DNA of 64,000 nucleotides from Bacteroides sedimenti (GCF_040365225.1 NZ_AP028055.1:1674001-1738000); one strand, 5' to 3'; shown: positions 45,821-53,911, counted from the stretch's first letter. Numbers and translations: made by a program. Notes: a model not told the origin generated them from the sequence alone.

Positions 45821-46411
45821 ATGAATATAAAAAAGTTGATTTATCTTGTCTTAGCTGCAATACTTTCATCGACGACAGTAGTAGGTGCAGAAGCTCAAAA
45901 TGTAAAAAAGAGCACAACTCCTAGCCAAAATGAAATTAATAGATTGCGTGCACAAATAAAAGAATTAACAGCTAATAATGCTGTTATTGCCAAAAACCTT
46001 GTTACTTTTGATACGCTTGACTTCACTGTATTCAGCCATCAACAGTGGGTTCGGCTACACGAAAGCCATGCCAAAGACATTAAGGTGTACTGGCCTGATG
46101 GGCATTATACTCTTGGTATTGAACGCCACCTTGCCGATTTGAAATCGATGTTCGTTTATGCACCGAATACAAAAATTACAGAACACCCTATTCGTTTTGG
46201 ATCAGGCAACAGGACTTGTGTAACTGGTGTGATGACAGGAACATTTACAAAGCCGATGCCTATAGGTGATGGCAAATTTATCCAACCAACCGGCAAATCT
46301 TTCAAATTGCCGATGTGTACTGTAGGAATCTGGAAAGACGGAGTGATGATTGAAGAATATTTATTCTGGGACAATCAAACCTATATGAATCAGTTAGGTT
46401 TAGGGAAATAA
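45821..46411 (+). CDS. Secreted SnoaL-like (NTF2-fold) protein
   Basis: 196 residues from the ATG at 45821, which gives signal peptide MNIKKLIYLVLAAILSSTTV. A short coiled segment (NEINRLRAQIKELTANNAVI) precedes an NTF2/SnoaL-like fold: FSHQQWVRLHESHAKDIKVY, then GIERHLADLKSMFVYAPNTK, then GVMTGTFTKPMPIGDGKFIQ, then VGIWKDGVMIEEYLFWDNQT. Relatives are labelled ester cyclase or polyketide cyclase-like, but function in Bacteroidota is not known. It opens a same-strand cluster with CDGSH, pirin and azoreductase genes, which suggests a stress or redox role. Confidence 0.78.
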   Translation: MNIKKLIYLVLAAILSSTTVVGAEAQNVKKSTTPSQNEINRLRAQIKELTANNAVIAKNLVTFDTLDFTVFSHQQWVRLHESHAKDIKVYWPDGHYTLGIERHLADLKSMFVYAPNTKITEHPIRFGSGNRTCVTGVMTGTFTKPMPIGDGKFIQPTGKSFKLPMCTVGIWKDGVMIEEYLFWDNQTYMNQLGLGK

Positions 46412-46451
46412 TCACTCAATAAAAAAGTATAAACTTTTAAAAATAAGAAAA

Positions 46452-46688
46452 ATGGAACCAAAAATTGCTAAAAAAGGACCTTATGAAGTAGATTTGGAAG
46501 CAGGTAAAACATACCACTGGTGTACTTGTGGTGAAAGCAAAAAGCAACCGTTTTGCGACGGTTCACATCAAGGAACTGAGTTTAAACCAATGGCATTTGA
46601 AGCCAAAGAAACCGGTAAAGCTCATTTATGTGGATGCAAACACACAAAGAATCCTTCTTACTGTGATGGATCTCACCATAAATTGTAA
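46452..46688 (+). CDS. Tandem CDGSH iron-sulfur protein
   Basis: A 78-residue protein with two CDGSH [2Fe-2S] motifs: CTCGESKKQPFCDGSH (C24, C26, C35, H39) and CGCKHTKNPSYCDGSH (C60, C62, C71, H75). Each has the three-Cys, one-His ligand set, so it should bind two clusters. Small prokaryotic tandem-CDGSH proteins are thought to be redox or cluster-transfer proteins. It lies 40 bases after the SnoaL-like gene and 95 bases before pirin. Confidence 0.92.
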   Translation: MEPKIAKKGPYEVDLEAGKTYHWCTCGESKKQPFCDGSHQGTEFKPMAFEAKETGKAHLCGCKHTKNPSYCDGSHHKL

Positions 46689-46714
46689 TTGATTCTCAGT
46701 ATCTATTTTTTAAG

Positions 46715-46753
46715 CAATTATGACTTTCTATCAAAATTTGGAAGCCATAATTG
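46715..46753 (+). terminator. Weak hairpin between CDGSH and pirin genes
   Basis: CAATTATG (46715-46722) and CATAATTG (46746-46753) form an 8-base stem with a partly paired loop, followed by TTTAATT. It may be an attenuator rather than a full stop. Confidence 0.35.
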
Positions 46754-46783
46754 TTTAATTAATTCATCTTTTTACTTAAAAAT

Positions 46784-47629
46784 ATGAACAATTCTCGTAA
46801 AGTTGTTAAAATAGTCACCGGTACGCAGACATACGACGGAGCAGGTGTGAAGTTAGTAAGAGTATTAGGCGGTAACAATGTATATGATTTTGATCCGTTT
46901 TTGATGCTGGATGCATTTGATTCAACCAATCCCGAAGATTACACTGCGGGATTCCCCTGGCATCCCCATCGTGGAATAGAAACAATAACCTATCTTGTAC
47001 AGGGTGATATAGAGCATGGCGACAGCCTTGGAAACAAAGGCCGCATTCTTGACGGAGATTGCCAATGGATGACCTCCGGGTCAGGTATTATTCATCAGGA
47101 AATGCCAAAGGCAAGTGACCGGATGCTAGGAGTGCAACTCTGGCTCAATCTGCCTGCAGCTAATAAAATGACAACTCCAAAGTACAACGGCATAGTAAAG
47201 GCAGATATACCAGTTATTGAAGAAGAAGGTGCAAGGATACATATTATTTCGGGAAAATATAAGGAAACCCCAGGTGCGTTTGAAGGAGAGTATATCAAAC
47301 CTACCTACCTTGATGTGGAATTGGAACCTAATACGAAATGGATGGTTGACACACCTACTGATGAAACCTCATTTGCCTATATTTTTCAGGGTGATGCTTC
47401 ATTCGGTCCCGAAGGCGAGAGTACTAATATCCCTTACAGACGGGCTGTTTTGTTCGAGAATGGTGATAGCCTTGAGGTAACAGCTGGCAGCAAGGGGATC
47501 AGATTCATACTTTTATGGGGCAAGCCTCTCAAAGAACCGATCGCTTGGGGAGGTCCGATAGTTATGAATACCAGGGAAGAGCTCGAACTTGCTTTTGATG
47601 AATTGGATAATGACACTTTTATTAAATAG
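46784..47629 (+). CDS. Pirin-family protein
   Basis: A 281-residue bicupin. The pirin metal site is intact in the N-terminal cupin: PWHPHRGIET (H60, H62), then GIIHQEMP (H104, E106). The pirin C-terminal cupin is also present (IKPTYLDVELEPNTKW to RFILLWGKPLKEPIAWGGPI). Some bacterial pirins are quercetin dioxygenases and others are redox sensors; which applies here is unknown. It sits between the CDGSH and azoreductase genes. Confidence 0.92.
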   Translation: MNNSRKVVKIVTGTQTYDGAGVKLVRVLGGNNVYDFDPFLMLDAFDSTNPEDYTAGFPWHPHRGIETITYLVQGDIEHGDSLGNKGRILDGDCQWMTSGSGIIHQEMPKASDRMLGVQLWLNLPAANKMTTPKYNGIVKADIPVIEEEGARIHIISGKYKETPGAFEGEYIKPTYLDVELEPNTKWMVDTPTDETSFAYIFQGDASFGPEGESTNIPYRRAVLFENGDSLEVTAGSKGIRFILLWGKPLKEPIAWGGPIVMNTREELELAFDELDNDTFIK

Positions 47630-47831
47630 CCTGTTGCTGATAACTGGTAAGGTTTATTCCGATTCGTAAAAGTCCTGATCAAGGCGATTTGAGCATTTTT
47701 GCATGAATCTACATAAACCTTTTAAAAAGTATTGAAAAAAGATATATTAAAGAGTAAATTTACAAACTGTTTTTAAAATTTGAGATCAAGAAATTGATCG
47801 TAGTATTATATTATAAAAAATTTATTATCAC

Positions 47832-48437
47832 ATGGGAAAAGTCTTATATATTAAAGCAAACGCAAAACAGGACGGCAAGTCAAGAACTTATAGGATATCT
47901 GATAGTTTTATTGACACATACAAGGAAACACATCCGGAGGATGAAGTAATCACCTTAGATTTGTACAAAGAAGGTATCGATTTCCTGCCACAGGATAAGC
48001 TGATGGAACTGCACGTTCCTAAATCTGGAGAAGGAAAGGATCATCCAATTCTGAAATATGCATATCAGTTTGTTGAAGCTGATAAATATGTCATTGCAGA
48101 ACCGATGTGGAATCTAAATATTCCTGCCATTCTGAAAGCATACCTGGATTATGTTTCTGTTACAGGCATTACATTTAAATACACAGCGGAAGGTCCTGTT
48201 GGATTGTGTCAAGGGAAAAAAGCCGTAAACATCACCTCAAGAGGAGGAGCATACCTTCAAGGACCAGCTGCTGATTTTGAAATGGGAGACCGGTACTTAA
48301 GAACATTATTCGGTTTTTTTGGAATTAGGGATTTTGATACGATCGCAGCAGAAATGTTAGATGTAGTAGGAGTTGATGTAGATGCTGTTGTTGGAGAATC
48401 AATTAAAAAAGCTCAGGAATTAGCAAAGACTTTCTAA
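47832..48437 (+). CDS. azoR: FMN-dependent NADH-azoreductase
   Basis: A 201-residue flavodoxin-like reductase of the AzoR/AcpD family, which reduces azo compounds and quinones with NADH and FMN. Seen are the N-terminal phosphate-binding strand and loop (VLYIKANAKQDGKSRTYRIS), EPMWNLNIPAILKAYLDYVS, GITFKYTAEGPVGLCQGKKA, and the NITSRGGAY flavin loop. Full length. It is the last gene of the redox cluster and is followed by a strong terminator. A quinone- or electrophile-detoxifying role fits pirin and CDGSH neighbours. Confidence 0.92.
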   Translation: MGKVLYIKANAKQDGKSRTYRISDSFIDTYKETHPEDEVITLDLYKEGIDFLPQDKLMELHVPKSGEGKDHPILKYAYQFVEADKYVIAEPMWNLNIPAILKAYLDYVSVTGITFKYTAEGPVGLCQGKKAVNITSRGGAYLQGPAADFEMGDRYLRTLFGFFGIRDFDTIAAEMLDVVGVDVDAVVGESIKKAQELAKTF

Positions 48438-48468
48438 TTCTACGCTCAATCTTAGTAAAGATCAATAA

Positions 48469-48513
48469 GCCAATTGCTAAACGGTTATCTCTGAATTAGC
48501 AATTGGCATTTTT
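48469..48513 (+). terminator. Terminator after the azoreductase gene
   Basis: GCCAATTGCTAA (48469-48480) and TTAGCAATTGGC (48496-48507) form a perfect 12-base stem followed by ATTTTT. Confidence 0.9.
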
Positions 48514-48562
48514 ATGGTTCATCCAACTAATGCATAGTTTTTCTCATGCAAGCTTAAAATTT

Positions 48563-48697
48563 TTAGTTTAAAGATTTTTTATCTCTATATCCATATGCTT
48601 GTTTTTTCATGGTTTTTATTTTGTTATTAATACCTTCTATTAGGCCTGTCGATATTCTAAAATCGTACCATGCAAGTCCATCCCTTGTTTTTAGATT
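48563..48697 (-). pseudogene. ISL3-type transposase remnant (C-terminus only)
   Basis: On the minus strand a 44-codon open stretch reads WYDFRISTGLIEGINNKIKT followed by MKKQAYGYRDKKSLN and a stop. The pattern STGxIEGxNNKIKxxKxxAYGxRD is the conserved end of ISL3-family transposases. An in-frame stop lies at 48698-48700 and the rest of the gene and both IS ends are missing, so only a scar remains. It is not in any complete gene. Confidence 0.75.
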
Positions 48698-48749
48698 TTA
48701 AAAAGCATATCAAGCACTAATATTGGATCGCAGTATACAGTTATAGAAA

Positions 48750-48878
48750 CTAATAATTCCAAATCACATAATCTGTTAAATACCATTTCCCATTTTTTAA
48801 AGAAAACTTCATTTCAGATTTATATCCAGAGTTTTCAATGTAAACTTCTTGCACAACCATTTTATTTGCTTTGTGCAT
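48750..48878 (-). pseudogene. Small orphan reading frame, probably a gene remnant
   Basis: A 42-residue minus-strand frame starting MHKANKMVVQEVYIENSGYK and ending NGKWYLTDYVIWNY. The alternating pattern and the WYLTDY end look like the C-terminal strand of a small NTF2- or DUF4348-like fold rather than a complete protein. It sits beside the transposase remnant. No function is assigned and it may not be expressed. Confidence 0.35.
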
Positions 48879-48976
48879 TTTAGCTTTTCATAAAATTAGG
48901 AGATATAGTTAAACAAGATATATTATAATGCAAACTTGGCAATAACATAATGACACTAAAAAAATATACAAGAGTT

Positions 48977-50023
48977 CTACATATTCTCACTAATCCAAAT
49001 CATCCATGGATCAATCTCTGTACCAAGTTTTTTAGGATCAGGAAGCGTAATTCGTACATCTGGAGCAATACCTGTCTCATCTATACCTCTGTCGGGCAAT
49101 CGTTTTGAACGAGAAATAGGATAATAAAGCGTCATTTTTGAATTTGGCAGATTGACAGACATCACATTTGAAAAATCGAGCACTCCCATCGTATTATCTT
49201 TTCCATAAACTGTTACTTTATTGCTACAGGCCTTTGATATAAGAACAAACTCTTCGCCCGAACTTGCCACACTACCGTCTATCACAATGGCTATTTTGCG
49301 TGGAAAATCATACACTGTATCACTAACAATATCTAGTGTAGGCTTACCATTTACCACAAACTCCCCGACATGTAATTCCAGCTGTTTACAGATGCCATTA
49401 TAATATGCGCGTGATTTTTCATTCTTTATCCCCTGAACCACTTTCTTAAATGAATTAATATTGTTTTTGCTCGCCCACCACTCTACTCCGTCAACCACAC
49501 CTTTATGGGTATAAATCAAATCTCCCAGCGGGCCAAATGTAGAGTCCGAACCACCGCCGTTACTCCGAATATCAATTATTAGATTCTCACAACCGGACTT
49601 TTTGTATTGCTCCACCATATCTGCAATAGGCTGCATGTTGCTTTCGTCAAAATCCGGAATACGCATCATAAATGTACGATCATCCACTTTTTTAGCAACC
49701 ATTTCAGGTACATATTCGTACCTTTTTCCTTTTTTAAGTGATGACGTAGGGTAGCGCAAATGTCCGTCATTAAACCAGGCTACGTAACGCCCTATGCAAG
49801 CGTCTTCATCTTTACCTTCAGAAATCCTGGCGCGCAGTGATGATTTAAACTTCTCATATTCTGCTCTATTCTTCTCCGTCACCTTTGAGGGATAGCCAGC
49901 ATAATCAGCCTCAATTACTTGTACTGCGAATTCAAAATCTTCGCCTTTCGATGCTTGTGCTTTTACTTCGCAGAAATAAAATAAACTCAATGCAATAAAC
50001 ACAAAAAACAATTTAAGTTTCAT
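48977..50023 (-). CDS. S41-family serine peptidase (tail-specific protease-like)
   Basis: 348 residues from the ATG at 50021-50023, which gives signal peptide MKLKLFFVFIALSLFYFCEV; an upstream start at 50086 would bury it. The S41 core is clear: NLIIDIRSNGGGSDSTFGPL, then IAIVIDGSVASSGEEFVLIS with the nucleophile Ser in ASSGEEF, and the distal SKRLPDRGIDETGIAPDVRI. No PDZ domain is recognisable between signal and core, unlike CtpA. It is predicted to act in the periplasm. It stands alone in the accessory region. Confidence 0.85.
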   Translation of the reverse strand: MKLKLFFVFIALSLFYFCEVKAQASKGEDFEFAVQVIEADYAGYPSKVTEKNRAEYEKFKSSLRARISEGKDEDACIGRYVAWFNDGHLRYPTSSLKKGKRYEYVPEMVAKKVDDRTFMMRIPDFDESNMQPIADMVEQYKKSGCENLIIDIRSNGGGSDSTFGPLGDLIYTHKGVVDGVEWWASKNNINSFKKVVQGIKNEKSRAYYNGICKQLELHVGEFVVNGKPTLDIVSDTVYDFPRKIAIVIDGSVASSGEEFVLISKACSNKVTVYGKDNTMGVLDFSNVMSVNLPNSKMTLYYPISRSKRLPDRGIDETGIAPDVRITLPDPKKLGTEIDPWMIWISENM

Positions 50024-50157
50024 AGTTTTGTCTGTTTTAAATTTAAGGTACATAGTTGGCAGAATAGCCGACACAATATTTAGCAAGCCATTGTTTTATA
50101 AAGTTTGCTATTTTTCTTTGGCAAACAATGAAGATATTTTCATATTAAAATACAGAT

Positions 50158-50439
50158 TCAATATTGATCCAAATATTTTTTCGAATAATATCTTTGAATA
50201 TCTTTCGGAATTGGTGTTTTCCGGTAGTCTTGACCATGCTCTTTTATATAATTCACTATTTTCATTTTTGCTGAATCTTCATCACGTACAGCCTTAGCCA
50301 AACTCCATCCGTCCGTACCTTTCCACAAATCCAGATTTGTGTTATTCATGTTTTTCCTTGAATTAGAACATGATGTTCCAAATATTCCAAGCATTAAAAC
50401 CAGAAATATAATAGTAGATATATTAGCTTTCAATTTCAT
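50158..50439 (-). CDS. Small lipoprotein, ankyrin-like N-terminal fragment
   Basis: A 93-residue lipoprotein (signal ending FGTSC, Cys 24). The mature part, LWKGTDGWSLAKAVRDEDSA then KMKIVNYIKEHGQDY, resembles the opening helices of ankyrin-repeat lipoproteins of Bacteroidota, but no full ankyrin repeat follows. It may be a truncated member of that group. It is flanked by AT-rich spacers. The function is unknown. Confidence 0.55.
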   Translation of the reverse strand: MKLKANISTIIFLVLMLGIFGTSCSNSRKNMNNTNLDLWKGTDGWSLAKAVRDEDSAKMKIVNYIKEHGQDYRKTPIPKDIQRYYSKKYLDQY

Positions 50440-50622
50440 TATTTATCTAATTAATTATTGCACCAATAGAATGTTTTTTAAACTTTTATAAAACAGATTA
50501 GTCCTTTACCAAAGTAGGACTTTTCTGCTTCTTTTTTTTTGTCTGCTTTTCTTTAAATCGGACTATTCTTAATTAAACAGATCTTATTAAAAGCAGCTCG
50601 ATTTAAAGGGAAGCACACAACC

Positions 50623-51111
50623 CTATTTAATCTTTAAAGAGCTTAAAAATTGATCAAACTTATCTTTTTGCTCCAAAGGAACATCTTTATAACCAATTGA
50701 AATATTTCCTATATAAATATCTTTCCAGAATAAATTATTCTTACTTATGCCAGATAGCTGAAATGTATCTGGAAGTAATTTCACTAGATAAGGAACTTTT
50801 GTATTTAATTCTATCGATAAATTCTTGTTTTGAAATCTATAATTGCAAATACTATCTCCAAGTGCATTTATATTATCATAGTTTGGAGATACATCAAATG
50901 ATGAAATATAAACAAATGATGAGTCTGGATAAATAAAATATCTTTCTCTTTCTTCTATAGACGAAAAATCGATTATTTTATATTGAGATGCTAACCTTAA
51001 AGAAAATTTAGGGCTCTCATTTAACGGACGAAACTCAACTTTAGTTAATCGACCTTGGGTAGAGCACGAAAGAAAAATTAAAGTTAAATATATAGCTATC
51101 ACATTTTTCAT
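50623..51111 (-). CDS. Hypothetical lipoprotein
   Basis: A 162-residue protein with a short lipoprotein signal (lipobox LSC, Cys 16). The mature part is beta-rich (FSLRLASQYKIIDFSSIEER, then YRFQNKNLSIELNTKVPYLV) with no motif I recognise. It is in a run of small minus-strand lipoprotein genes (50158, 50623, 51179), which suggests related surface or periplasmic roles. The function is unknown. Confidence 0.55.
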   Translation of the reverse strand: MKNVIAIYLTLIFLSCSTQGRLTKVEFRPLNESPKFSLRLASQYKIIDFSSIEERERYFIYPDSSFVYISSFDVSPNYDNINALGDSICNYRFQNKNLSIELNTKVPYLVKLLPDTFQLSGISKNNLFWKDIYIGNISIGYKDVPLEQKDKFDQFLSSLKIK

Positions 51112-51178
51112 ATTTTTTTATTAATATTTTTTCCATCCTAAATGGACAATAAATCGTGAACGAGAACGTAATAGAAAG

Positions 51179-51691
51179 TCAACGAGGAACGAGTTCTATT
51201 GACCCAATATACTCTAAGCCTTGATTTACATTATGAGGTATAGTCATCTTGTGGATTTTTATTGCAATTTTGTCATTAATACTCTCATTTTCATAATATC
51301 CAACGCCAAACAAGTCTCTTAAACTGCCAACAAAGGTTGAAGTTGCACAATCCTCCATAATCCAGTTACTTCCATAATTTTCTTTGTTGAAATATAATTC
51401 GTTATTTAAATTAATATCCATTAATAGAGTCTTATTTAACGAGTCAATGCTTTCAAATACATTTGCTCTATAAAAACAGGCTTTTTCTAACCACGCATGA
51501 TTAATCTTGATTTGTAATGAATCAGAATTGGCTTTAATTATGTAATTATATTCTCTTATGTACGTTTTATGCAATTTTGACTCTTCCAGTGAAATTGAAA
51601 AATTACGATCTTTTTGCTCGTATTTGGAAAATCCACACGAGGAAAAGCATGATGATATAATAAGAATAACATATAAGAGGGTGTTTTTCAT
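51179..51691 (-). CDS. Hypothetical lipoprotein
   Basis: A 170-residue lipoprotein (signal ending FSSC, Cys 19, preceded by a CFS stretch). The mature region has mixed strands and helices (HKTYIREYNYIIKANSDSLQ, then FNKENYGSNWIMEDCATSTF) and no known motif. It lies 67 bases upstream of the 50623 gene on the same strand, so the two may be cotranscribed. The function is unknown. Confidence 0.55.
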   Translation of the reverse strand: MKNTLLYVILIISSCFSSCGFSKYEQKDRNFSISLEESKLHKTYIREYNYIIKANSDSLQIKINHAWLEKACFYRANVFESIDSLNKTLLMDINLNNELYFNKENYGSNWIMEDCATSTFVGSLRDLFGVGYYENESINDKIAIKIHKMTIPHNVNQGLEYIGSIELVPR

Positions 51692-51822
51692 ATTAAACTA
51701 GTTTCGGTTACTTTTATATACGGATTTATTGCCAATCTTTTCTGCATTTTAAAGACTTTGAATTCATATCCCAAAGAACCCACAATTACTCTGGCAAATC
51801 TAATTTTGTGGATATTTCATTT

Positions 51823-52116
51823 TTAAAATTTTGTACGATAAAATGAGTCTGGATACATCGAAAAAAGAGCTATCGTCGCAAAACCCACATAGCAACTAGA
51901 GTATATCAACGATTCTTTATATGCCTTTTTATCTTTCATCTTCATTTTTGGTTTTAAATAATATTTAATGGTTATAGGAGTAGCAAGTATACCTAGATAA
52001 TGCCCTAATGATAAAGCGTGTGTGAGCTTCACTATTTTAGCCTTGTGTGTTTCTCTATTTAATAAAACCTGTTTAATTAAGAACAGTCCGATCTGAAGAG
52101 AAGAACACAATAGCAT
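51823..52116 (-). CDS. Small hypothetical membrane protein
   Basis: A 97-residue protein with two or three hydrophobic segments (MLLCSSLQIGLFLIKQVLL, ALSLGHYLGILATPITIKYY, SCYVGFATIALFSMY) separated by Lys-rich loops. No family is recognised. Its start is 18 bases after the stop of the frameshifted gene at 52135. It may be complete or a fragment. Confidence is limited because the reading frame is short and the region is degraded. Confidence 0.4.
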   Translation of the reverse strand: MLLCSSLQIGLFLIKQVLLNRETHKAKIVKLTHALSLGHYLGILATPITIKYYLKPKMKMKDKKAYKESLIYSSCYVGFATIALFSMYPDSFYRTKF

Positions 52117-52134
52117 CTATTTAATCAACAACTT

Positions 52135-52468
52135 ACATACGAAAAATTCAAACCACCTTTGACATTTCTAATAATATTTAATACATTATCAGGTACAGTT
52201 ACTCCCCCATGGTCATACGAAGAGATTATTCCAATATAAATATCTATTTCTAGAAATGAAAAATCATTAATTAAATTAATGACCGCATCTGGGTTTTCAA
52301 TACTTTCAATGTCAATTAAAACATTAAAGCAAGAGTCTTTTTATAGATCGAGAAAACAAATTTGTTCTCCAATCTTCCTATCAATGAATCATATATATTA
52401 TAAGGTACATTCAACACTCTTAATGTAAATCCTATTTCATCTACATCATTATCTCTTTTTATTATCAT
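52135..52468 (-). pseudogene. Frameshifted small gene, DUF4279/immunity-like
   Basis: Two overlapping minus-strand frames join into one protein of about 111 residues. The first begins MIIIKRDNDVDEIGFTLRVL and runs to FSIYKK. The second continues DSCFNVLIDIESIENPDAVI and then IDIYIGIISSYDHGGVTVPD to FSYVSC. The break lies at a run of five A (plus strand 52338-52342), consistent with loss of one base. The C-terminal half resembles DUF4279 proteins, some of which are immunity proteins of toxin systems; this likeness is by eye only. It could be a real pseudogene, a phase-variable gene or a sequencing error. Confidence 0.5.
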
Positions 52469-52476
52469 AATCAATT

Positions 52477-52563
52477 TTAATTAAACTGCAACATATTCAA
52501 ACACCCTTCAGAACTCCATTTGTCAGCTTCCCAGTTTGGTATACCTTTCTTTAAATCTAACTG
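52477..52563 (-). pseudogene. Short remnant upstream of the frameshifted gene
   Basis: A 28-codon minus-strand stretch ending KGIPNWEADKWSSEGCLNML then QFN stop, 8 bases before the frameshifted gene. An in-frame stop at 52564-52566 cuts it off upstream. It looks like the C-terminal end of a lost protein, and its place just upstream would suit a lost toxin partner. This is weak. Confidence 0.3.
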
Positions 52564-52593
52564 TCAGCTTCCCTTTTTTGTCAGCTTCCCTTT
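52519..52593. repeat. Three copies of an 11-base repeat (GTCAGCTTCCC)
   Basis: GTCAGCTTCCC occurs three times within 75 bases (about 52522, 52563 and 52580) in the same orientation, spaced about 41 and 17 bases. They lie in the degraded stretch upstream of the frameshifted gene and may mark local duplication. Confidence 0.7.
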
Positions 52594-52671
52594 TTAAAGA
52601 CGGTAATAATTTGACGTAAATTCACTCTTGATCTTTTTAATCAGATTTCAACCGACATTACAAAGACATTT

Positions 52672-53373
52672 TCAATTACAATTTATTTCACCAAGATAGT
52701 CTGGCGACATAATATAATCTTCACTCAAAGGCTTTCCAGTAAGAAATCTAAGGCAGTCTTCAGGTTTTGTGGCATACTTTTCTGTTTGACTCAATTGTTG
52801 ATTAATATAATCTCTCCATTTTTCATAGTCACCTTCTATTTTCAAAAGAAAAACATCATTGGTATAACCAGCATACATTTCGTTTCTTTCTTTACAGATT
52901 TTACTGACAATCTTTGAATAGGACATCCAATATACACCGTATGCATTGCCTATCGTGTCTCTTAATGCTTCAAGCCTCATTCGTGCTTTACGTGCAAATA
53001 ATTCTGTAATATCCAAATACACTTTCTGCTTCGCCAATTCTAAGCTATCAGTTGTAATTGAAACAGATTTGTGCTTGACAAGGCATGGCGCAAAATATAT
53101 TTTTTCAAGTTTTTTCCCTCGATCTCTTTTCTTTTTTGGCACATCAAGAATGGATTTTAGATAACAAAAAGAATAGGCTTTCATGTTATACTTGCTGTTT
53201 AAATTCATAAACCCAACAGTATCAGATTTGAAGTCGTTCCATGTAATTTTAGTCTCTGGCTGCCAATATTTAAGTGAGTCGTTTTCAAAAACATTTTGCC
53301 CAGTTACAATTGAAGAGATTCCTAAAAGGATGAATCCCCAGAAGTACCTAAATTTGATTTTCATGTTATTCAT
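52672..53373 (-). CDS. DUF922-like secreted protein lacking the zinc motif
   Basis: A 233-residue exported protein (signal peptide through residues 1-25, ending VTGQ; an ATG at residue 4 is also possible). WQPETKITWNDFKSDT followed by AYSFCYLKSI matches the start of DUF922 secreted proteases. The segment LAKQKVYLDITELFARKARM aligns with the DUF922 active site, normally HEQxHFDITELYARK, but both zinc-ligand histidines and the Glu are replaced. It is therefore predicted to be catalytically inactive. It sits at the edge of the accessory region. The role is unknown. Confidence 0.6.
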   Translation of the reverse strand: MNNMKIKFRYFWGFILLGISSIVTGQNVFENDSLKYWQPETKITWNDFKSDTVGFMNLNSKYNMKAYSFCYLKSILDVPKKKRDRGKKLEKIYFAPCLVKHKSVSITTDSLELAKQKVYLDITELFARKARMRLEALRDTIGNAYGVYWMSYSKIVSKICKERNEMYAGYTNDVFLLKIEGDYEKWRDYINQQLSQTEKYATKPEDCLRFLTGKPLSEDYIMSPDYLGEINCN

Positions 53374-53582
53374 ATAATTAAATTGGTAGGCTGATTCCTA
53401 ATATCATTTATTAGCCACAAATATAAAATATATTTTATCAATTAACACTTTATTTGTTTTTTATTTTCATCTTGATAAGAACTATCAATGCATATTTGTA
53501 CAAAGCCATTAAAAGCTGAAAAAGCAGATTTTTAAGGAATCTGGATGAGGTATATCCCCCACTCTCCCATATAATTAATTTT

Positions 53583-53697
53583 AAAAAGTAGCACAAGTCA
53601 CGCAAGTCGCGCAAAAAGCCTATAATCATCTGTACATCAAAACAATACAGGTGCGTGACTTCTGCGTGAGCAGCGCGTGACTTCTGAAAAGTCGCGC
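53583..53697. repeat. GCGTGACTT repeat cluster, copy A
   Basis: Five copies of GCG(T/C)GACTT or its complement: AAGTCACGC 53595-53603, AAGTCGCGC 53604-53612, GCGTGACTT 53653-53661 and 53675-53683, AAGTCGCGC 53689-53697. Bases 53583-53613 are the exact reverse complement of 58536-58566 (31 bases). Bases 53651-53672 repeat 58447-58468 in the same direction with one mismatch in 22. Confidence 0.85.
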
Positions 53698-53828
53698 AGC
53701 ACCGTTCGCTGACTTGCTAAACAGTTATTCGACTGCACACAGAATGTAAGTATAACCCATTGCAAGCCTGGGATATAAGTCCTTTTTCGTGGCTTTAAAT
53801 TCATAATTTTACGCCTTCCTTTTTGTTA

Positions 53829-53911
53829 TACACCCGGGTGGAGGGGTCAGGTACACCCCCATGGACGAGGTGCGTACACCCGCATGGACGAGGCGTGTAC
53901 ACCCGGGTCTA
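53829..53911. repeat. GTACACCCGG repeat cluster, second copy
   Basis: Four copies: TACACCCGGGTG 53829-53840, GTACACCCCCATGGACGAGG 53851-53870, GTACACCCGCATGGACGAGG 53874-53893 (one mismatch in 20 to the previous) and GTACACCCGGGTCT 53897-53910. The end (53898-53911) shares 14 exact bases with 7006-7019. Confidence 0.8.

Noticed and set aside
53583..53911. CRISPR array
   Set aside because: The repeats are short, occur in both orientations and have uneven spacing without unique spacers of constant length; no cas genes are present.
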